Below the pieces are notes generated by a model. It saw only the letters and a program-made list of their open reading frames with translations, did no database searches and was not told where the DNA came from. This document shows positions 1-14,354 of a stretch of 64,000 nt of DNA, in pieces. A program made the position numbers and the translations under genes. Source of the stretch: Ceratodon purpureus. Lineage: Eukaryota; Streptophyta; Bryopsida; Pseudoditrichales; Ditrichaceae. The stretch covers positions 12,123,115 to 12,187,114 of the forward strand of contig CM026424.1 in assembly GCA_014871385.1 (NCBI GenBank), in the 5' to 3' direction. Position 1 is the first letter of the stretch; the number at the start of each line of letters is the position of its first letter.

Positions 1-2558
1 AACCCACATAACCCTCCTCTACAACATAAACTGGACATGATTTAGCTGCAACAAAATCCTCCCTTTCTCTCTCTCCCACTTCCTACATCATTGCACAGAA
101 AGCTCACCTCAATGAGATGATGGTTTAACATAGAATCACATGTGAGAAGATGATGAGTGAGCTATCATGTCCCAACTCTATGTGAGTTATCATAAAAACC
201 AAATTCAGATTTGCAAATGGGACTTATGCAAATGGAGTTTGATGAAGTGGAATGGATTAATTTATGAAATGCAAGTCAGAAAAAGGCTCATCCATGGCTT
301 GTGGGAGAGGATTTCTTTTCCATCAGGAAATGAGCTTTAAATCTAGTGAAAGCCCAGATTTTCCTCCACCTTGGCTTGGCTTTTCTGCATGCCACTTGGC
401 AGTTTTGGCCTTGTTTTTGTGGAATGCTTTTTTGTTACAAGTGTTGTGCATTGGTGGGAAAGACCAAGTTGCCACCAGCAAAGGTGATTTGTCGTAGCAA
501 GAACCATATCTTTGAAGACTTTCTTGTCATGAGCATCATTGTGAAAGACCATTTTGCCTCAACCAATGACCACTATGTCGCACCCAAGAATCAAAATGTA
601 ATGGTCAATATTATTTAATTACATCTTGGTTGTTGCAGTATGATATATGGCTACAACAAAGTCGTCTTTGGTTACATCAAAATGGTCGTTGGTTGTAGCA
701 AGATGGTCGATTTTTGGATTCAACAAAGTTGTTTTGGTTTCAACAAAATGGTCGTTGGGGTTCTATGATATGGAACCTCCAGCCCCCTCGGATTGGGTGG
801 TTTTATTAATTTAAAAATAAATAAAATAAAAAACTATGTATGATTTATTTTTCTTCTTGGCCAGCAGTGCTCTGTTTGGCATTTATACCAATCTTTGCAA
901 CGAGTAATAAAGCTTCTCGTTGGTGTCAAAAACAAAATTTAAAAATAAAAAAATAAAAAAATGGTCGTTGGTTGTAGTAAGATGGTCTTTGATAACATCG
1001 ATGGAAAGACGGTCTTTGAAGAAGTAATAGTGAATGATTTTGGTGGTGGGAACATAGTCTTTTGCACTAGGATATAATACTTGTGCCAAAGAGTATTCTA
1101 AATGGTTTTCTATAAAGAAGTGTTTTGAACTTGAATGAGATTAGTTTCCTCCAAAATATGCAATAACGTATTTGTTTCTATTTGAGGGATCATTGTGAAT
1201 TAAAGGCATGTTTGTGGTTTTATGTAATCATTAGTTTAATACTTCAAAAAAAATGTCCCAATTGAATGCAACTAATTAATAGATTTTGACTTAATTGGAT
1301 CTTGAATTTATATTTTTTTTATATTTTTTTTTGCAGGAGACTACTAAATTGGATGATTGCATAAAAACACGCTAAATGATTTTATGTGAGCATTTTGATT
1401 GTTCATACCTAGTATGATTAATTTTTTGTAGAGTTTATTTGTTCAATATCTTATAAAAAAATCCACATGATAAAATTTAATACTAGTAATAAGAATTTAT
1501 CTATAATCTTAGAAGTTATACCATGTTTAAAATATGAATTTATCTATTATACCTTTCAACTACATTTGTGATTTTTTATGCAAGTAACTAATATGATTGG
1601 CTTTGAAATTATCAAAAGAATTATTAAAAATAAAATAAATAAAATTGTTGTGGAAGATTTTCATTCTATGAAGAATCAAGGTTTTTCATGCTTTCTAATC
1701 AAATTCTTTTACTCTATGTGGTCAAATTTATTGGATTTTTTAATGCACGATCTTCTAAAAATCTTAGGTAAGATTCTACAATTGGAAATGCTAAGAAAGC
1801 TTTAGATTTGGTTTGTTCACTTTTACTTCAGAAATGGCAATATTTGGAGTATTCTTGATAAGAAATGGTCACAGCCAATTTGGCAATTAGGGGTTAAGAT
1901 ACCACACCCATATAGATTACATAAAGATACAAGCAATTAACAGTCCTCCAAAAAATCCATAAAACTTATACAATCATGTAGCTTTGGCAATATGAACTGC
2001 AATTGGAAGGTAAATCCCACCATAACCAAAAAGATCATTCACAATCAACACACGAGGCACTTATTAAGCTGCAGTAGCCACTGGTAAAGCTGACTAAATC
2101 TTTTCCATGATCTGAATGTCATCCTGATAAGAATGAAGTAGTACATACGTCTCATGTTTACAATATTAGCCTCGCCCTGCATCTACACAATCATGGACCG
2201 ACTTTACATTCAGCTTGTTTCATTGAGCAACTGCAATGCGAAGTTCCAGCTCTCAACATAGCCACCCGAACATGCAAAGTTCAATCCGTGAGAACATAAT
2301 ATCATCTTCAGAGAAGAAAGCTAAAACCGAAGAAAAGGAGAGAAAAATAAAGCACCTGAAACCTTTGAGATTAGCTCGAACACCGCAGCAGACCTTCTGC
2401 GACAAGGTTGGTTCATCGGCCATACAGTCTTTGGAGACTCCTTGGCAGGTCCTCTAGCTGATCAACTTCAAGGTTCCAGTTTCTAATTGTCGGGAAGAGT
2501 ACATCATTTTGGAATCTTCCAATTCAGTACCTTAATAATTTTGACAACCAGCTGAGAA
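1..2558. other. Intergenic, no gene seen
   Basis: AT-rich DNA without a convincing coding region; the short open frames show no family resemblance and no coherent splice structure. A direct repeat of roughly 28 bases (tggtcgttggttgtag core) occurs at about 681-708 and 960-988, inside a stretch rich in variants of 'caacaaagt/aatggtcgt', so 640-990 is probably a decayed short tandem or transposon fragment. The last 300 bases may include the 3' UTR of the neighbouring minus-strand F-box gene. Confidence 0.5.
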
Positions 2559-4354
2559 CTAAAAGCTGAAACAGGAGAAATTCAGGCTCTTTTTCCAGAG
2601 CTGTGGTCTGAAGACAAGGCCTTGGCCAAAGTATGACACAATGTCCGTCACTTGAGACACTATTGCCTCATAACTGACTGGACTGTTGATGTGAATATAC
2701 ATCTCCAGAGAGTTTAGAGTTGGTTTCAACAGTAACTGTAAAATAGCAAGACAGGCGTCCAGGTTTTGAGGAATCATGTGGATTATGAGCCGATTGAAAG
2801 GGGGCCAATTTTGCACCGTGGACAGCTCTTCCAGGTTCACTTCCATGGCATGCCAGAGCCCAGGCCCAATATTCAGCACCGCAAGTTTCTGGCACAGAAG
2901 CAGATTCTTGAAAGTTGGGAGGGCAAGTGGGATGTTCTTCAAAACACCTAACCATTTTCCATCTTCACCTAGAGCCATGCAGGGTATGTCTAGGAACAAT
3001 TTGCTGAGCATTTGATTTGTGGCAACAAGGCTCCAGAGAGTAGCGAAACTGGAGGCCCCGTACAAAACCTCTTGCAGGTTGTGAAGATTCTTCATCTCCA
3101 CCTTGGCTGCATCCTTAACCTCAAGATTGAAAGCCATGAATTTCAAACTAGCAGCATTGATGGTTAGCTTCTCCGGACACATGATTTTCAATTGCAGTTT
3201 GACGAGACTCGGTATGTCTATGCTTACATCCTTGGCTATGGTTGAGAGCCCCAAGCATAAAACCTTCATAGAGGGAAAGTCCAAGTTGCCATGAGTCACC
3301 CCAAATACTCCTAATAGAGCCAATGTTGTTAAATTTCGCATGCGAGCGTTGATGTGCTGTAATGTGTCACCAATGACCTTCACACACCGCAATGTGAAGC
3401 TTGTCATCCTCGGCATGTCTTCTACTTCACTTGAGTCGATGAACATGTTCCGTAAATCCAAAGTCTTGAGCACCTTGCCTGACAACAACAAATGCATAAT
3501 TAGGTCACATTAAAATGTATACAACCTCTTCCAATCACAAGATATACTTTGGTGAACCCATTGTGTTCATTATCACAAACTTCCCGATGTCCTGGTAATT
3601 GTGTATATCATTAACAGCATAAACACTTTAAATTTAATGAGTGGCCTTGGCCGATTTACCAGGAATAAGCTGACATGTACTACATCTACTAGGTTAAAAA
3701 CTGATGTCATCAAAACTCACAGTTCTGGGATAATATTTTGAGGATGCTTGTTCTCCGCATGATAGCCTGCTGTCCATAATCCACAATACACAAGTGTTGC
3801 AAAGTCGCTTGAACAGAAGGTACCCATCTCATCAAATGAAACGGATCGCTAAGCCAAAAATCAGTTCTCCTCCGCTCCGGAACAGGAACAGTCTTGGACT
3901 GCAGCCTTGACTCAATCTCTATCCTCAGCTGTTGCAAGTGGGGCTTCTCCCTCACGAAGTCCACCACCACATCCCTAAATACCAAGAAGCTGTACTCATC
4001 ACCAGACGAAGAGCCCTCATCGTCACCAATGCTCATGGCCTGTTGCTGCTGCCCTTCCGGGGCACCTTGAGCTGCAACAGCATTTGATGTACTGGCTTCA
4101 GCTTTGGCATCGTGCAACCCACTTCCAGCTCTAGCATCCTCGTGATACTTGTTCAAACATATCAACCGAGCTGACCGCACCCTTCTTCCTGCCTCCTTGA
4201 AGCTTCTGCAAACACAGCTGGCACTTGCAATGGCACTCGCATTCTCAAGCCGGTTGAATATCTCCTCAAGCAAGGCTTGCGACAGCACTTCAAGTAGTGC
4301 TGATTGAGATAGCTCAACATCCAGCTTGGATGAAGAGGGGTCACTGACCTGCAT
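2559..4354 (-). CDS. F-box/LRR-type protein, two exons
   Basis: Spliced model: exon 1 4354-3721, intron with GTGAGT donor and a pyrimidine-rich TTGTTGTCAG acceptor, exon 2 3478-2559; phases join exactly (Cys codon split) to give 517 aa. An F-box-like segment lies near residues 20-60 (LLEEIFNRLENASAIASAS, followed by CVCRSF). An acidic, Gln-rich linker follows. The C-terminal two thirds contain irregular Leu-rich repeats (LKTLDLRNMF, LTTLALLGVF, LPTFKNLLLC). By family knowledge such proteins are the substrate-recognition subunits of SCF ubiquitin ligases, F-box binding SKP1 and LRRs binding the target. The substrate cannot be inferred. The start is the first ATG of the open frame. The gene looks intact. 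Confidence 0.82.
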
Positions 4355-7317
4355 CTAATTTGCAAGCCTATCAGTCGAATTCAATTCTAAGGATGCATCA
4401 CCAGAGACACCAAAGCAAGCAATGACAAGAACAAATCATAACACGCTCCCCCTTCTCAATCCCAAACACTCCGCCTCCTCACGAAAATGCCCTCATACTC
4501 ATTACCCAGTGCCCACGTCATGAATCATCAGCAGTGACGACCTCTCTCGCAACTACCACTGCCAAATATCAAGGAACTAATCCCTAGTAGGTAGACAGCT
4601 TCAAAAACAAATGCATATGTAGAAAATGAACCCTCTGCAACTAGACAACACAACTGACTCTCAAATCCATACCAACTCCTACACTTTCAGCACCTGGCCA
4701 TGGCGAGCTCTGCCGGAGAAGCCTTCCCAACTAGAGGAGGCTTCACAAAAAGAGTAAAACCACCCACCGACCTGCATCTATGAAACTGAAACCAACCTAC
4801 ACACAACCCTCCTATCGCACTGCAACACCAAAAATGAATACTTTAATGCGTTCCTAAGCGCTTCCGAAAACCCTTTCGAAGTCCACCAGAATGTCGATCC
4901 ACTCCATCCACCTCGTCAACACATACCTTGCGCTCAGCACGAAGCGGCATGACCTTAAGAATACCATTCCGCTCCAGAGAAAAGCTCAACCCCTACCAGT
5001 ACCCCAGTGCTCCAAGAGCTGCTTGAACCTCCCCACCGCAAACCCATTCCTTTGGTCCTTCCATGTGCTCACCACCGCCTTGCACATTCAGCAACACGCA
5101 CCAACATCTTGACAAAACTAGCAAGCTTCGGTAAGCTCCTCCCTTACTCCAACTTAAGTATCACAACTCCTCCGAAGCTCCTCAGACGCCATTGCAGACT
5201 GCTTCCTCGCTTGCCGAAAAAATAACTAAATTTTATCTAGAAGAAGAACTGGGGCAGTCTAGTCTAGGTGTGTGTGCGTGTGAGAAGTTGGTCAAACGTG
5301 TTTATCAAACTTTGCCATTCTTTTTCCAACAAAATGGGTAAGAAACCTGCGGTAGTGTTACACTAAGGAATTCCCAATCTAGACCAGATTCTAGGGTTTC
5401 TGAGTTCAGGAATTCACTCACAAGATGTCTGTTTGTGTGTGTGTGTGTGTGTGTTTGCCGACAGTCACTAGATTGGACACCACCATGCCATCACCGACTG
5501 ACTACATTCAACAGTTTACAGATAGATGTTGATCACTTTGCGTCAGCTTATACCACTTGTGGAATGATAGGACTACCGGTACCATATTGGCTAAGTTGAG
5601 ACTGTTGACTGTAAGGTCTCTAGACTCTCTACCATGATTTTCAGACAGGAAAAAACTGGCTCAATTATGACATGAAATACAGGTGTGATCAAGGACAGGT
5701 AAATTGAGGTGTTCTCGGCAATGAAGTTCGTATAAATGATGAAGAAAATTGATGCAATGCCATTCACAACCGGCATCAAGCTTTCTTCAGGTGCTAACCG
5801 GTCAGGTATTAACTCTTTCGGTGTCAACTCCTCACCGCATGCAAGGGAGTGCATCCAAACCCTATTTGTCTCTTGCATGCATTGATGCCATTGAAATTTC
5901 GAAGAGGTGTTTCTTATTCATTTGGAATTTAAGGCACTTCACATTATGACCAAAAGTCTAGAGGTCGTCAATTTCCGCCAATCAGATTGAGAAAACGTCT
6001 AAAGTCCAACTCCTTCACTTCGTATGAGTGAAGTCTAGAAGATGTTACCTTTTATTAAGTTTACATGGCAATATATTTTGGAAGTTTTGATGCCAAGGTG
6101 ACGTCAGCTTAAGTAAAATGTGGTCATTTATATTTGAAGGACCTATACTTTCCTTGAAAGGTTCTAGAATATTATTATTGAAATTTCACGTAAAGACAAT
6201 CCTCTTGGTTAACTGGGGTTGGTTATTTCTTAAAGCATCAACTCAACAAAATGGGTTGATTTAGGGTGTCGTCGTGCTCCCGATAAGTCCATTTTTACAC
6301 AATGAAGCTATAATTTTGGCACACTATAGACAATTATCATATCTTTCTAATAAGACCATTCATGCTTCAAAATTCCTTGTAAATTAGGAGATATTCACTC
6401 TCAAAGTTTGAAAATACTATTTGGGCATGCTGAAAGCTGCCCAAACCTGGGGTATATGCTCATTTATTCTCAAAATCTGCCCAAAATTAAGTAGATCACA
6501 AAAACTTCAGAAATTCACCAAAATTTGGGATTTAATTTTTTTCAAATTTGTTTTTTTCTACATGTGAAAGAGATACCAAGGTATTTTCTCAATGTTTGGA
6601 TTTCAAATATGATAATTTTTTACATGCCTTTTTCATTGTCAAAAACTAGCCTTTGTATTTGAATTCCGGCATTACCCCATGTGAAAATTAATGTTTTTCT
6701 CAAGGTTCTATATGTCCAATGAAGGTGAAATTTTGAAGGCATACACCTAATTCACCTAGATACAAGAATTTAAATTGCTTCTAGTCATTTCTACTTGGAA
6801 AAATGGTTTTTTTGGCCCTCGAATCACTTATGTCCCCTTCTACTACAAAGAAAAAAAAAAAAAAAACTTTTTTTCCAACTGCAAACATCATGATCTCTTA
6901 AATGGTGTAGATTTTATATCTAAGATTTGTAGTACATGTATATGAAAAAGTTAGATAGTAAATCCCACGGTTACACTCTTTGAAATACGTCACAAATTGA
7001 ATTTGAAACAAGGCACATTTAAGGGGAAATTGCCGAATTTGATGCCAAAAACTTTAGGGGTTATGCAACATGCTCCATTAGCCTTGCCATGCTTTGTTAA
7101 TTATCTTTTGACAGTCAATCATTGGGACTAGACCTATATTGGCTAAATTTTGATTAGTCACATCAAGAAAAATCAGTATTCTCAAAGGGGCCTTTGACAT
7201 CAACATGTGCTAAAACAATTGAGCCCAAACCGTGCACTTTTAATGATGGCACTAATGGTGCCATCTGACTAATAGCAGTGCAGTTCCATGGGTCGAACAA
7301 GGGATCTAGCCAATCAA

Positions 7318-7425
7318 CGCTGCCAACGCTACCAATATTGCTAGCATTGCCATTATAGCCAGCATTGCCATTATAGCCAACATTGCCATTACTGCCCGCA
7401 CTGCCATTACTGCCAACACTTGAGC
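7318..7425. repeat. 18-bp minisatellite
   Basis: Imperfect tandem copies of a unit close to ttgccattatagccagca run for about six units. Read on the minus strand they give an open frame of repeated Met-Ala-Ile residues, which I regard as a by-product of the repeat rather than a protein. Confidence 0.7.
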
Positions 7426-10031
7426 TTCTGACGTTGTCAGCGTGCGACGTGCTCCAATGGGCTTTTGTGGTGAGGAATATTTGGGCATCGGTTCACCTAC
7501 CATGGATTGTATTACAGGCTACTTTGGAACCCCATTTTTCCTCTAATGTAATGGTGTCATAACAATAGATCCGTTGCTGAAATATTTTCTACATGTTCCT
7601 CATTCATATTTACACCTATCTGAATTTTTTGATGATTTTCAATATTTTTTCAATTTCATATGAATTTTCAAATATTCAACTCATATTTACATAAGGTGAT
7701 ATTTGTTGGATACAATTCCAATGCCAGTTTTAGTTTTGTAGGTTAAAAACTTAGATTAATCCAAGTAGTTTGAAGATTTGACAAGCACTTTAATATTACA
7801 AGATCTAGTTTTTAATTCTTTTTGTTCTCAGAAATGTGGGCCATTACTTGGTATTACAAGGCCTTTTCTATACATTAGCTTATTTATTTGTGATTTGTTT
7901 TTTATATGAATGTATTTTAAAGATGACATTAAAACATTACAATTAAAAGTTGTTTTATTGAAAAGGATTAAGTAGTATCATTTTGATTCCAAAGTGCAAA
8001 TAGTAAAATTCAATATTGACACTAAAATATTTAAAAAATTAGTCTATGGGTCTGCATTAGTTCAACTATAATTTGCATAATGTACATCTCTGCTAAAAGA
8101 TGTGGACTATAAAAGCAATGGCGTTTATTGAGCTAAAAACAATTTTGGACTTTGGAATTTAGAGTCAAATCAAGCAAAAACACATTGAATTAGAGCCCAA
8201 GAAAATGAAGATTTCTCATTTGTAGATAGAATTGGTATTGTTAAAATTTAAAAAATTGTTTTGATTTTATGATTTTTTTTGAAAACAAATGAAAATAAGC
8301 TCATTGCGCAAAAGTAAAATAAAACACCAAGTAAAATTTGAAATGTAAATTGTATACATTTTACTTATATCAAATAAATCAAAGACAATTAATATTGGAA
8401 AAGATGAACAGCTATTATTGGACATCCATCAATTCTAAATTTATTTGTTTATACAATGTTTTTAAGAGATACACGTCTTCAAAAACGTGAGATAAATTAT
8501 CTTATAGTGCAAATGAAGTATAAAAGGTGCTTAGATTGTTGAGATAGGACTATTCTTAGTTTGATTGAAATAGCTTGTAGAGACCCTATAGCATAGAAAA
8601 TGAGCTTGTTCAACATTATTAATTTTCTTTTTTTCCCCAACGCCTAAAGTTATATGATGTTTTTTTAACAAAAATTGCCAAAACAAACCTCTAGTAGTAG
8701 GAAAATACCAATTTCTAATATTTTTGAAATCATAAGATTTATAACCATAGGGTTTTATACTTACCATGTATTCTAAGGTGAAACCAATTTTAAGAGCAAA
8801 TGACCATATACATTGGAAGATTGAAAGGTTCAAGATCACTTTTAATTCTTCTTACATTTTCCAAGCAACATATCTAATTTTTTGTGCCTAAAATTTTTAC
8901 TTTGCAAAGGCATTTGATTCAAGGAGGGCCATTGATTCTTGTAGTTACTAAGGTTAGGTTTATACTCACAAAGTGTGAACCACATTCTTAATTGAAAAGT
9001 TGAGAAATCCTCATTTTGATCATTAGGTGTGCGCAAAAATTACCTTGCACTTCTTTGATTCAAGACACCAATAGAAGAGATGTTTTCATGTATTTGAAGT
9101 TATTTTATTTTCTACGAGACAAGAAAAACAAAAATTATTACATCAATTAGAAAAACTGAGATTTTTGGACATTTTAAAAGTGGAAAGAATTCAATTATAA
9201 TTATAAATAAATTGGAGTAGTTGTTCCATCAAAAGAACTTTTGCCCTTTCTACCCTTGTGTGTGAAGGGAAGACTAAGCTAATTACATGGTTTTCACTTG
9301 TATTTGATTTGCTATGAATTCTTAACCCCATAAAGGGATAAGAAATCCATTTCGAGTCTATTGTGATTTTGGGCAGATTTGTATGGTTTTTTTTTGGAAA
9401 GTTATGATCCCCCAACTAACGTTTAATTTACCTTCACAATTTGGGATCATTGTTGTTGGCCAAGGCAAGTGTAAGATCTTATGGTTACAATAACTAAATA
9501 TAGTATTAAATTTATCCTCCAATCTTTTTTTATATTTTTTTACACAAGACCAAAAAATGGCAATTTTTTTAAAAAGAACAATTTATCCTTTTAGGGGTTT
9601 AAGGTTTATATTGATAAAACCAAAATGGAAAAATCATATGATTACCGTAGCCATGTGCAAATGAACCAATTACCAAGAAGAAGTCATGTTGATTTGAACT
9701 ACTTCCCATCAGGGAACGGGGAGATTTTGGGGAAAATCGGTAAAAATCCTTACTTTTGTGAAGTCACTCGGTCAGTGTGCTGATACTTGGATGATAATTT
9801 GACAATATTTGGATGATACTCATCTAATATCTACATGATACCTGGATGATTTTAAAATTTTCAGTCGGAAAATAACCGATGACATTCAAACTCTACCGGT
9901 CAGGTGTGGATTTCATTCGGTCAATCTGTAACTAGCAGCCGGTTCTCCCCGTTCATTGCTTCCCAGCTATCACTTGTTGATTTATGCCACTCCAAATTAT
10001 TGGTACACCAAGCTTGGCAAGTATTGGAATT

Positions 10032-10075
10032 TGGTGCCTTTAGAATTTGGTGCCTTTGGAATTTGGTGCCTACTG
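10032..10075. repeat. 15-bp tandem repeat, three units
   Basis: Three consecutive copies of ggaatttggtgcctt, with one or two changes, just left of the large hairpin. Confidence 0.75.
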
Positions 10076-10098
10076 GTGGTGGCGCTCCTATGTTAGAC

Positions 10099-10561
10099 AG
10101 TTATTTGAACATAGATGAGTACTGTTCTATTCAACGTGAACAGTTGAAGTTTGGATGTTGTGAGTCTATCCTGAATAAAGTCATAGTGCCAATAAAAGTT
10201 ATGTGTCGTGCATGGTTTATTTTATGATAAATAGGTGATGTATGCTCAACAGTGAGCTATTCACTGTTTAGATAAATAGCCTTGCCTTCTATTGTTTTTT
10301 ATGAAACTTCAGATTTTGCTTATTGAATTAATTTGTGGCTCCAAAATCTGATGTTTATAATAAAGAACAGAAGGGAAGGCTCTTGATTTATGCAGTGAAT
10401 AGCTCACTGTTGAGCATACTTCACCTATTTATCATAAAATAAATCATGCACGGCATATAACTTTTATTGGCAGTATGACTTTTATTCAGGATAGACTCAC
10501 AACATCCGAACTTCAACTGTTTACGATGAATAGAACAGTATTCATCTATGTTCAAATAACT
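10099..10561. repeat. Long hairpin (foldback element)
   Basis: Two arms of about 220 bases (10,099-10,318 and 10,342-10,561) are inverted copies of each other at roughly 90% identity by eye, separated by a loop of only about 23 bases. The arms begin GTTATTTGAACATAGATGA and end CAGATTTTG. Such a structure is typical of foldback/hairpin MITEs, and of long hairpin loci that feed small-RNA production when transcribed. No clear target duplication was seen. It lies directly against the left end of LINE copy A, so it may have inserted there or marked its integration site. Confidence 0.88.
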
Positions 10562-10569
10562 ATTTAACC

Positions 10570-12420
10570 CTTTTTACTGCCGGGGGTAATAAGCAATGTG
10601 AGATCTATTTTCCAACTTGAGTCCCATCGCTCTCAATTTGGTGCTAACTCTTCCACTACCAAGGCACGTTTTATTACTTGGTAGCGGAAGCATGAGCACC
10701 AAACACAATTTGACCTTGCCCATATCTACAAAGACAATGGCGGACACCTCATCACCATCCCAAAAATGAAATTATCTTGGTTATGGAAACAATACAAACA
10801 TGCAAAAAACACTCCACATGGACTAGAATTACTTATCCAACCATTTGAAACCAAAATTGTTTGTTGTATCAATGATATAAATATTGTATCCCAAAAAACG
10901 ACCCGCTTAAACGTGTTCAATACACAATATCAACTCCAATATTAAACTTCCTTATAACCACATTCAATATTAGCCATTCATACTTCTCATCCCCAGTTAC
11001 ATGCCCTATACAATTCAATCAAATTTACTCATCATTCTCAAGAAATAGAATATTTAGATTGTTAGAAAAAACATTTTATAAAAAAATGGAATGAAATCGA
11101 CCCCGCCCACCCTCATACTTCAATAGATTTACAACAAGTCATTCTCTGGGCCCGCCTTGGGACCAAAAATGATCCAAATACAATCACTATATTCATCTCC
11201 TTGGATACTGACTCATATCAAAACTTCAACCCATATACCGGCCCATTTTCAGATACACACATTATTGCCTACTCTGCGGCATGAATTATCTCATACCAAG
11301 AATCGACAATACCATCTAAATTTAACATCACAAGGAAAGAATTATCTACACTACAAATATTTTGCATCCACCATCCAAACAGCAACATCCGTAACTACAA
11401 GCAAATGAATTAACTCACTTATATAATAAATAATCTTCCAATACTACAAATACACATACAAATTGCACCACCCACCTTTCTAAATACCCAGGTCAATCCC
11501 AGTAAGAAATGTTCTAAATTAAACTATCCAAACACATCTGCAAATAATGACATACTTATCCCACAAATTCCAAACTACCAAACAAACTTACCACTAAAAT
11601 TCCACCCTCAATTCAATTCAGCTAGAGAGAGATGAACTTCGGTCTCCAAAGGAGACCACCGTGAATTAAGTGTATACTCTATCTACTGTCAATTTAGCTA
11701 CTATACTAATGGTTTCTTTAAAACTCTCAAAGAAGTTATCCTTAGTGTATGGAGAAAAGAAAAGGCATGGTATGGTATCTACAGCCCCAAAAGCCTCAAT
11801 ATCTCTAAAAGACTTCATGGACTCTAAAATATTCTATGGCTTGAAATGATTGCTAATCACAAACCACTAAGAATTATCAATACACAATATCCAAATGAAC
11901 CCGCGTACATATTTGCCAATAGTCTAAACTTATTATACCTACTTCACACACAAATCAAACATTATAAAGTCAGAGCACATGTCAACATTGACGGCAATGA
12001 AAAAGCAGATAAATTGGCAAAAGAAGGTCTAGATTTGGCGCACAAAATTGATAGTCACATGTACGAACGTACCCATGCCACTCCATACTACTACTAAAAG
12101 ATGTATGGGCCTCAATGATGGACGTTCCAGACAAAGGCCCAGTTTCTTTTCTAGAAAAACAAAGTATAAAATATGATAAAGAAAATAATTTAGAAATCAT
12201 GGCCATAGAAATCCTAATATCTTTAAATGGACAAGAAATGAAGACATAGGCAATGAAGTTTTTAACAATTTTTGGGAAAACCAAGCTATTACAAACAAAC
12301 AAAAATCATGCTTCATCAAATTTTGTATAAGAATAATTCTGTACAACCATAGTAGATTAGTAGAATAATTGTTTCTCAATTCGACCAAATCCTTTGTTAA
12401 GATGATCCTAACCATTGCTC
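10570..12420 (+). mobile_element. LINE fragment, copy A (RNase H region)
   Basis: Frameshifted remnant of a non-LTR retrotransposon. Conceptual translation in shifting frames gives segments shared with copy B at 15-17 kb on the opposite strand: WARLGTKNDPNTITI followed by FNPYTGPF, and RIINTQYPNEPAYIF. It also carries a recognisable RNase H end, VRAHVNIDGNEKADKLAKEG (about 11,960-12,030), with the D-x-x-A-D element of that fold. The downstream region (12,200-12,300) matches the flipped segment at 15.70-15.78 kb. Many stops and frameshifts show it is dead. The reverse transcriptase core was not found, so this is a partial copy. Confidence 0.72.
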
Positions 12421-13872
12421 ATTTTTCCTTGATATATAATTTTTGCGTCTACATGAACCCTAATTGCTATGATCAAAAATAAAATTCAACCAAAAGCGAC
12501 TTTGAGGCCGTAATGAACTACAAAGACTCGCTACTTTGGAGGGGAGGGGAAAAAGCCGCAAGGTCTTGGAACTATCTAGGAAAATTGGTTTAAGAAGGGT
12601 GTATTCCCTTAAATGAAAGAATTTGTTATGAGTGGATGAAATGTTTGAACGCCAACTACTCATGGTATTTAAGGTTGGTGAATCTAAAACACCTAGTAGA
12701 GCAAATGTTCATAACCCAACAGAAATGTACATGAAACTCGTTTGAGATGATTAAATGCTACTATAAACCAAAATGCATACATGTGCATATATAAAGATTT
12801 TTTATTTTTTTTGAACTTATAGGCCAACAAAAGAAGTATATAGCCGTAACATTTATGATTCAAAAACATCCAGTAACCTCTAAAAGATCACTTGTATTTT
12901 GGAAAACATAGTAGTAAATTGTTGTCATTTCAACAATTCTTTTAACTTTCACAAAAAATTAGCAATTTAAAAAATTATTGGTATGATCTTCAAGATTATA
13001 GTAACATGGTCTTGCTTCAAAAAACAAATTAGACCTTAGATGCACATGATTTGCAATATTATAACTAAAATCATTTTCAAATTTTTTTTATACATTCAAA
13101 AATTTACACTTCAATAGTTTCATTTACTTGTTTTTATCATGAAAAACTTCTAAACAGAAAAAATCAAAAATGTTTTAGAAACCATGAGAATACAAGTCTG
13201 CAAAAAGAAGAGGATTGCTTTTTAACATATTTACAAGGGCAATTTTTGATGGTTAATATAAAATCCAAAAAAAGATGATATGCTAAAAGTGAATGGTTAG
13301 ATATTGGTGATGGTACAATTTAAAATGTTGAAGTTTGAAAAAATTATAAATATGATTTGATGCAAAAAATAATAATGGATTCTAAATCAAAACCTAAATT
13401 TTGGAATATGTTTCTTGGGGCAGTTTAAAATAAATCATCTTCCATCCTTAAGCCTTGGATTGGGCAAACTTATTTCGACAACAATTAAAAAAAATCTAGA
13501 TGTCTTACATGCACCTTGTTGGTTGCAGGCTGACCTCGAATAACAATATAGTTTATTCTTTAGAAATTTTAGGCCAAATTTTTTCCATACAAAGTGAGAA
13601 TTTTAAAAAAAAAAAGGTAGATTATCAAAGTTGAAAACTCTACAAGATTGTAAAATTCATAAAAAAAATAAAAAAGTATTTTAAATCCACCCTAAGCTTC
13701 CTTAAAAGGCCCACGACCCACTTTGGGCTCGCTAGTCCTTTTGGGATTTAAAATGGGCAAAGTTTAATAGATACTATTCTGTATTACGGATGATAAGAGT
13801 ACTCTTGAATATGGATGTTGGATCTTAGTTCTTAGGGTTAACATGTACATGTGTCTGGCTGTAGATGAAGTG
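12421..13872. other. AT-rich intergenic, no gene seen
   Basis: Homopolymer-rich AT sequence with no long open frame and no recognised repeat, ending at the large GA/CT tract. Confidence 0.6.
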
Positions 13873-13928
13873 CGAGAGAGAGAGAGAGAGAGAGAGTGCG
13901 CGAGAGAGAGAGAGAGAGAGAGTGCGCT

Positions 13929-14007
<79 letters not shown>

Positions 14008-14090
14008 CTCTCTTTCTTCTCTCTCCCTCTCGCTCTCTCTCTCTCTGCTCTCCTCTCTCTCTCTCTCTCGATTTCTCTCTCCTCTCTCTC

Positions 14091-14140
<50 letters not shown>

Positions 14141-14141
14141 C

Positions 14142-14173
<32 letters not shown>

Positions 14174-14309
14174 CCTCGCTTTCCCTCTCGTCTCTGCCTC
14201 CGCTCTCTCGCTACTCTCTCTCGCTCTCTCTCTCTCTCATCTCCTCTCTCTCTTCTCTCTTCTCTCGCTCTCTCTCTCTCTCTCGTCTCTCTCTCCTCCT
14301 CTCTCATCT

Positions 14310-14354
<45 letters not shown>

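Larger units (their letters stand above)
4355..10098. other. Gene-poor intergenic stretch
   Basis: 4,380-5,240 is richer in C and G than its surroundings and may hold the 5' UTR of the F-box gene or a decayed coding sequence, but stops occur in all frames and no family is recognisable. A (GT)n microsatellite sits at about 5,434-5,454 and a poly-A run at about 6,851-6,866. From 5,900 to 9,700 the DNA is AT-rich. Short minus-strand open frames at 8,531-9,415 have protein-like composition in places but match no family I know. Confidence 0.5.

Noticed and set aside
4891..5225. Plus-strand open frames in the GC-richer stretch upstream of the F-box gene
   Set aside because: Composition is unusual, but no domain, splice structure or conserved motif could be recognised on either strand.
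7306..7503. Minus-strand frame of repeated Met-Ala-Ile
   Set aside because: By-product of an 18-bp minisatellite, with no start context or homology.
9904..10227. Plus-strand open frame of 107 codons
   Set aside because: It runs through the 15-bp tandem repeat and into the left arm of the hairpin, and has no protein family character.
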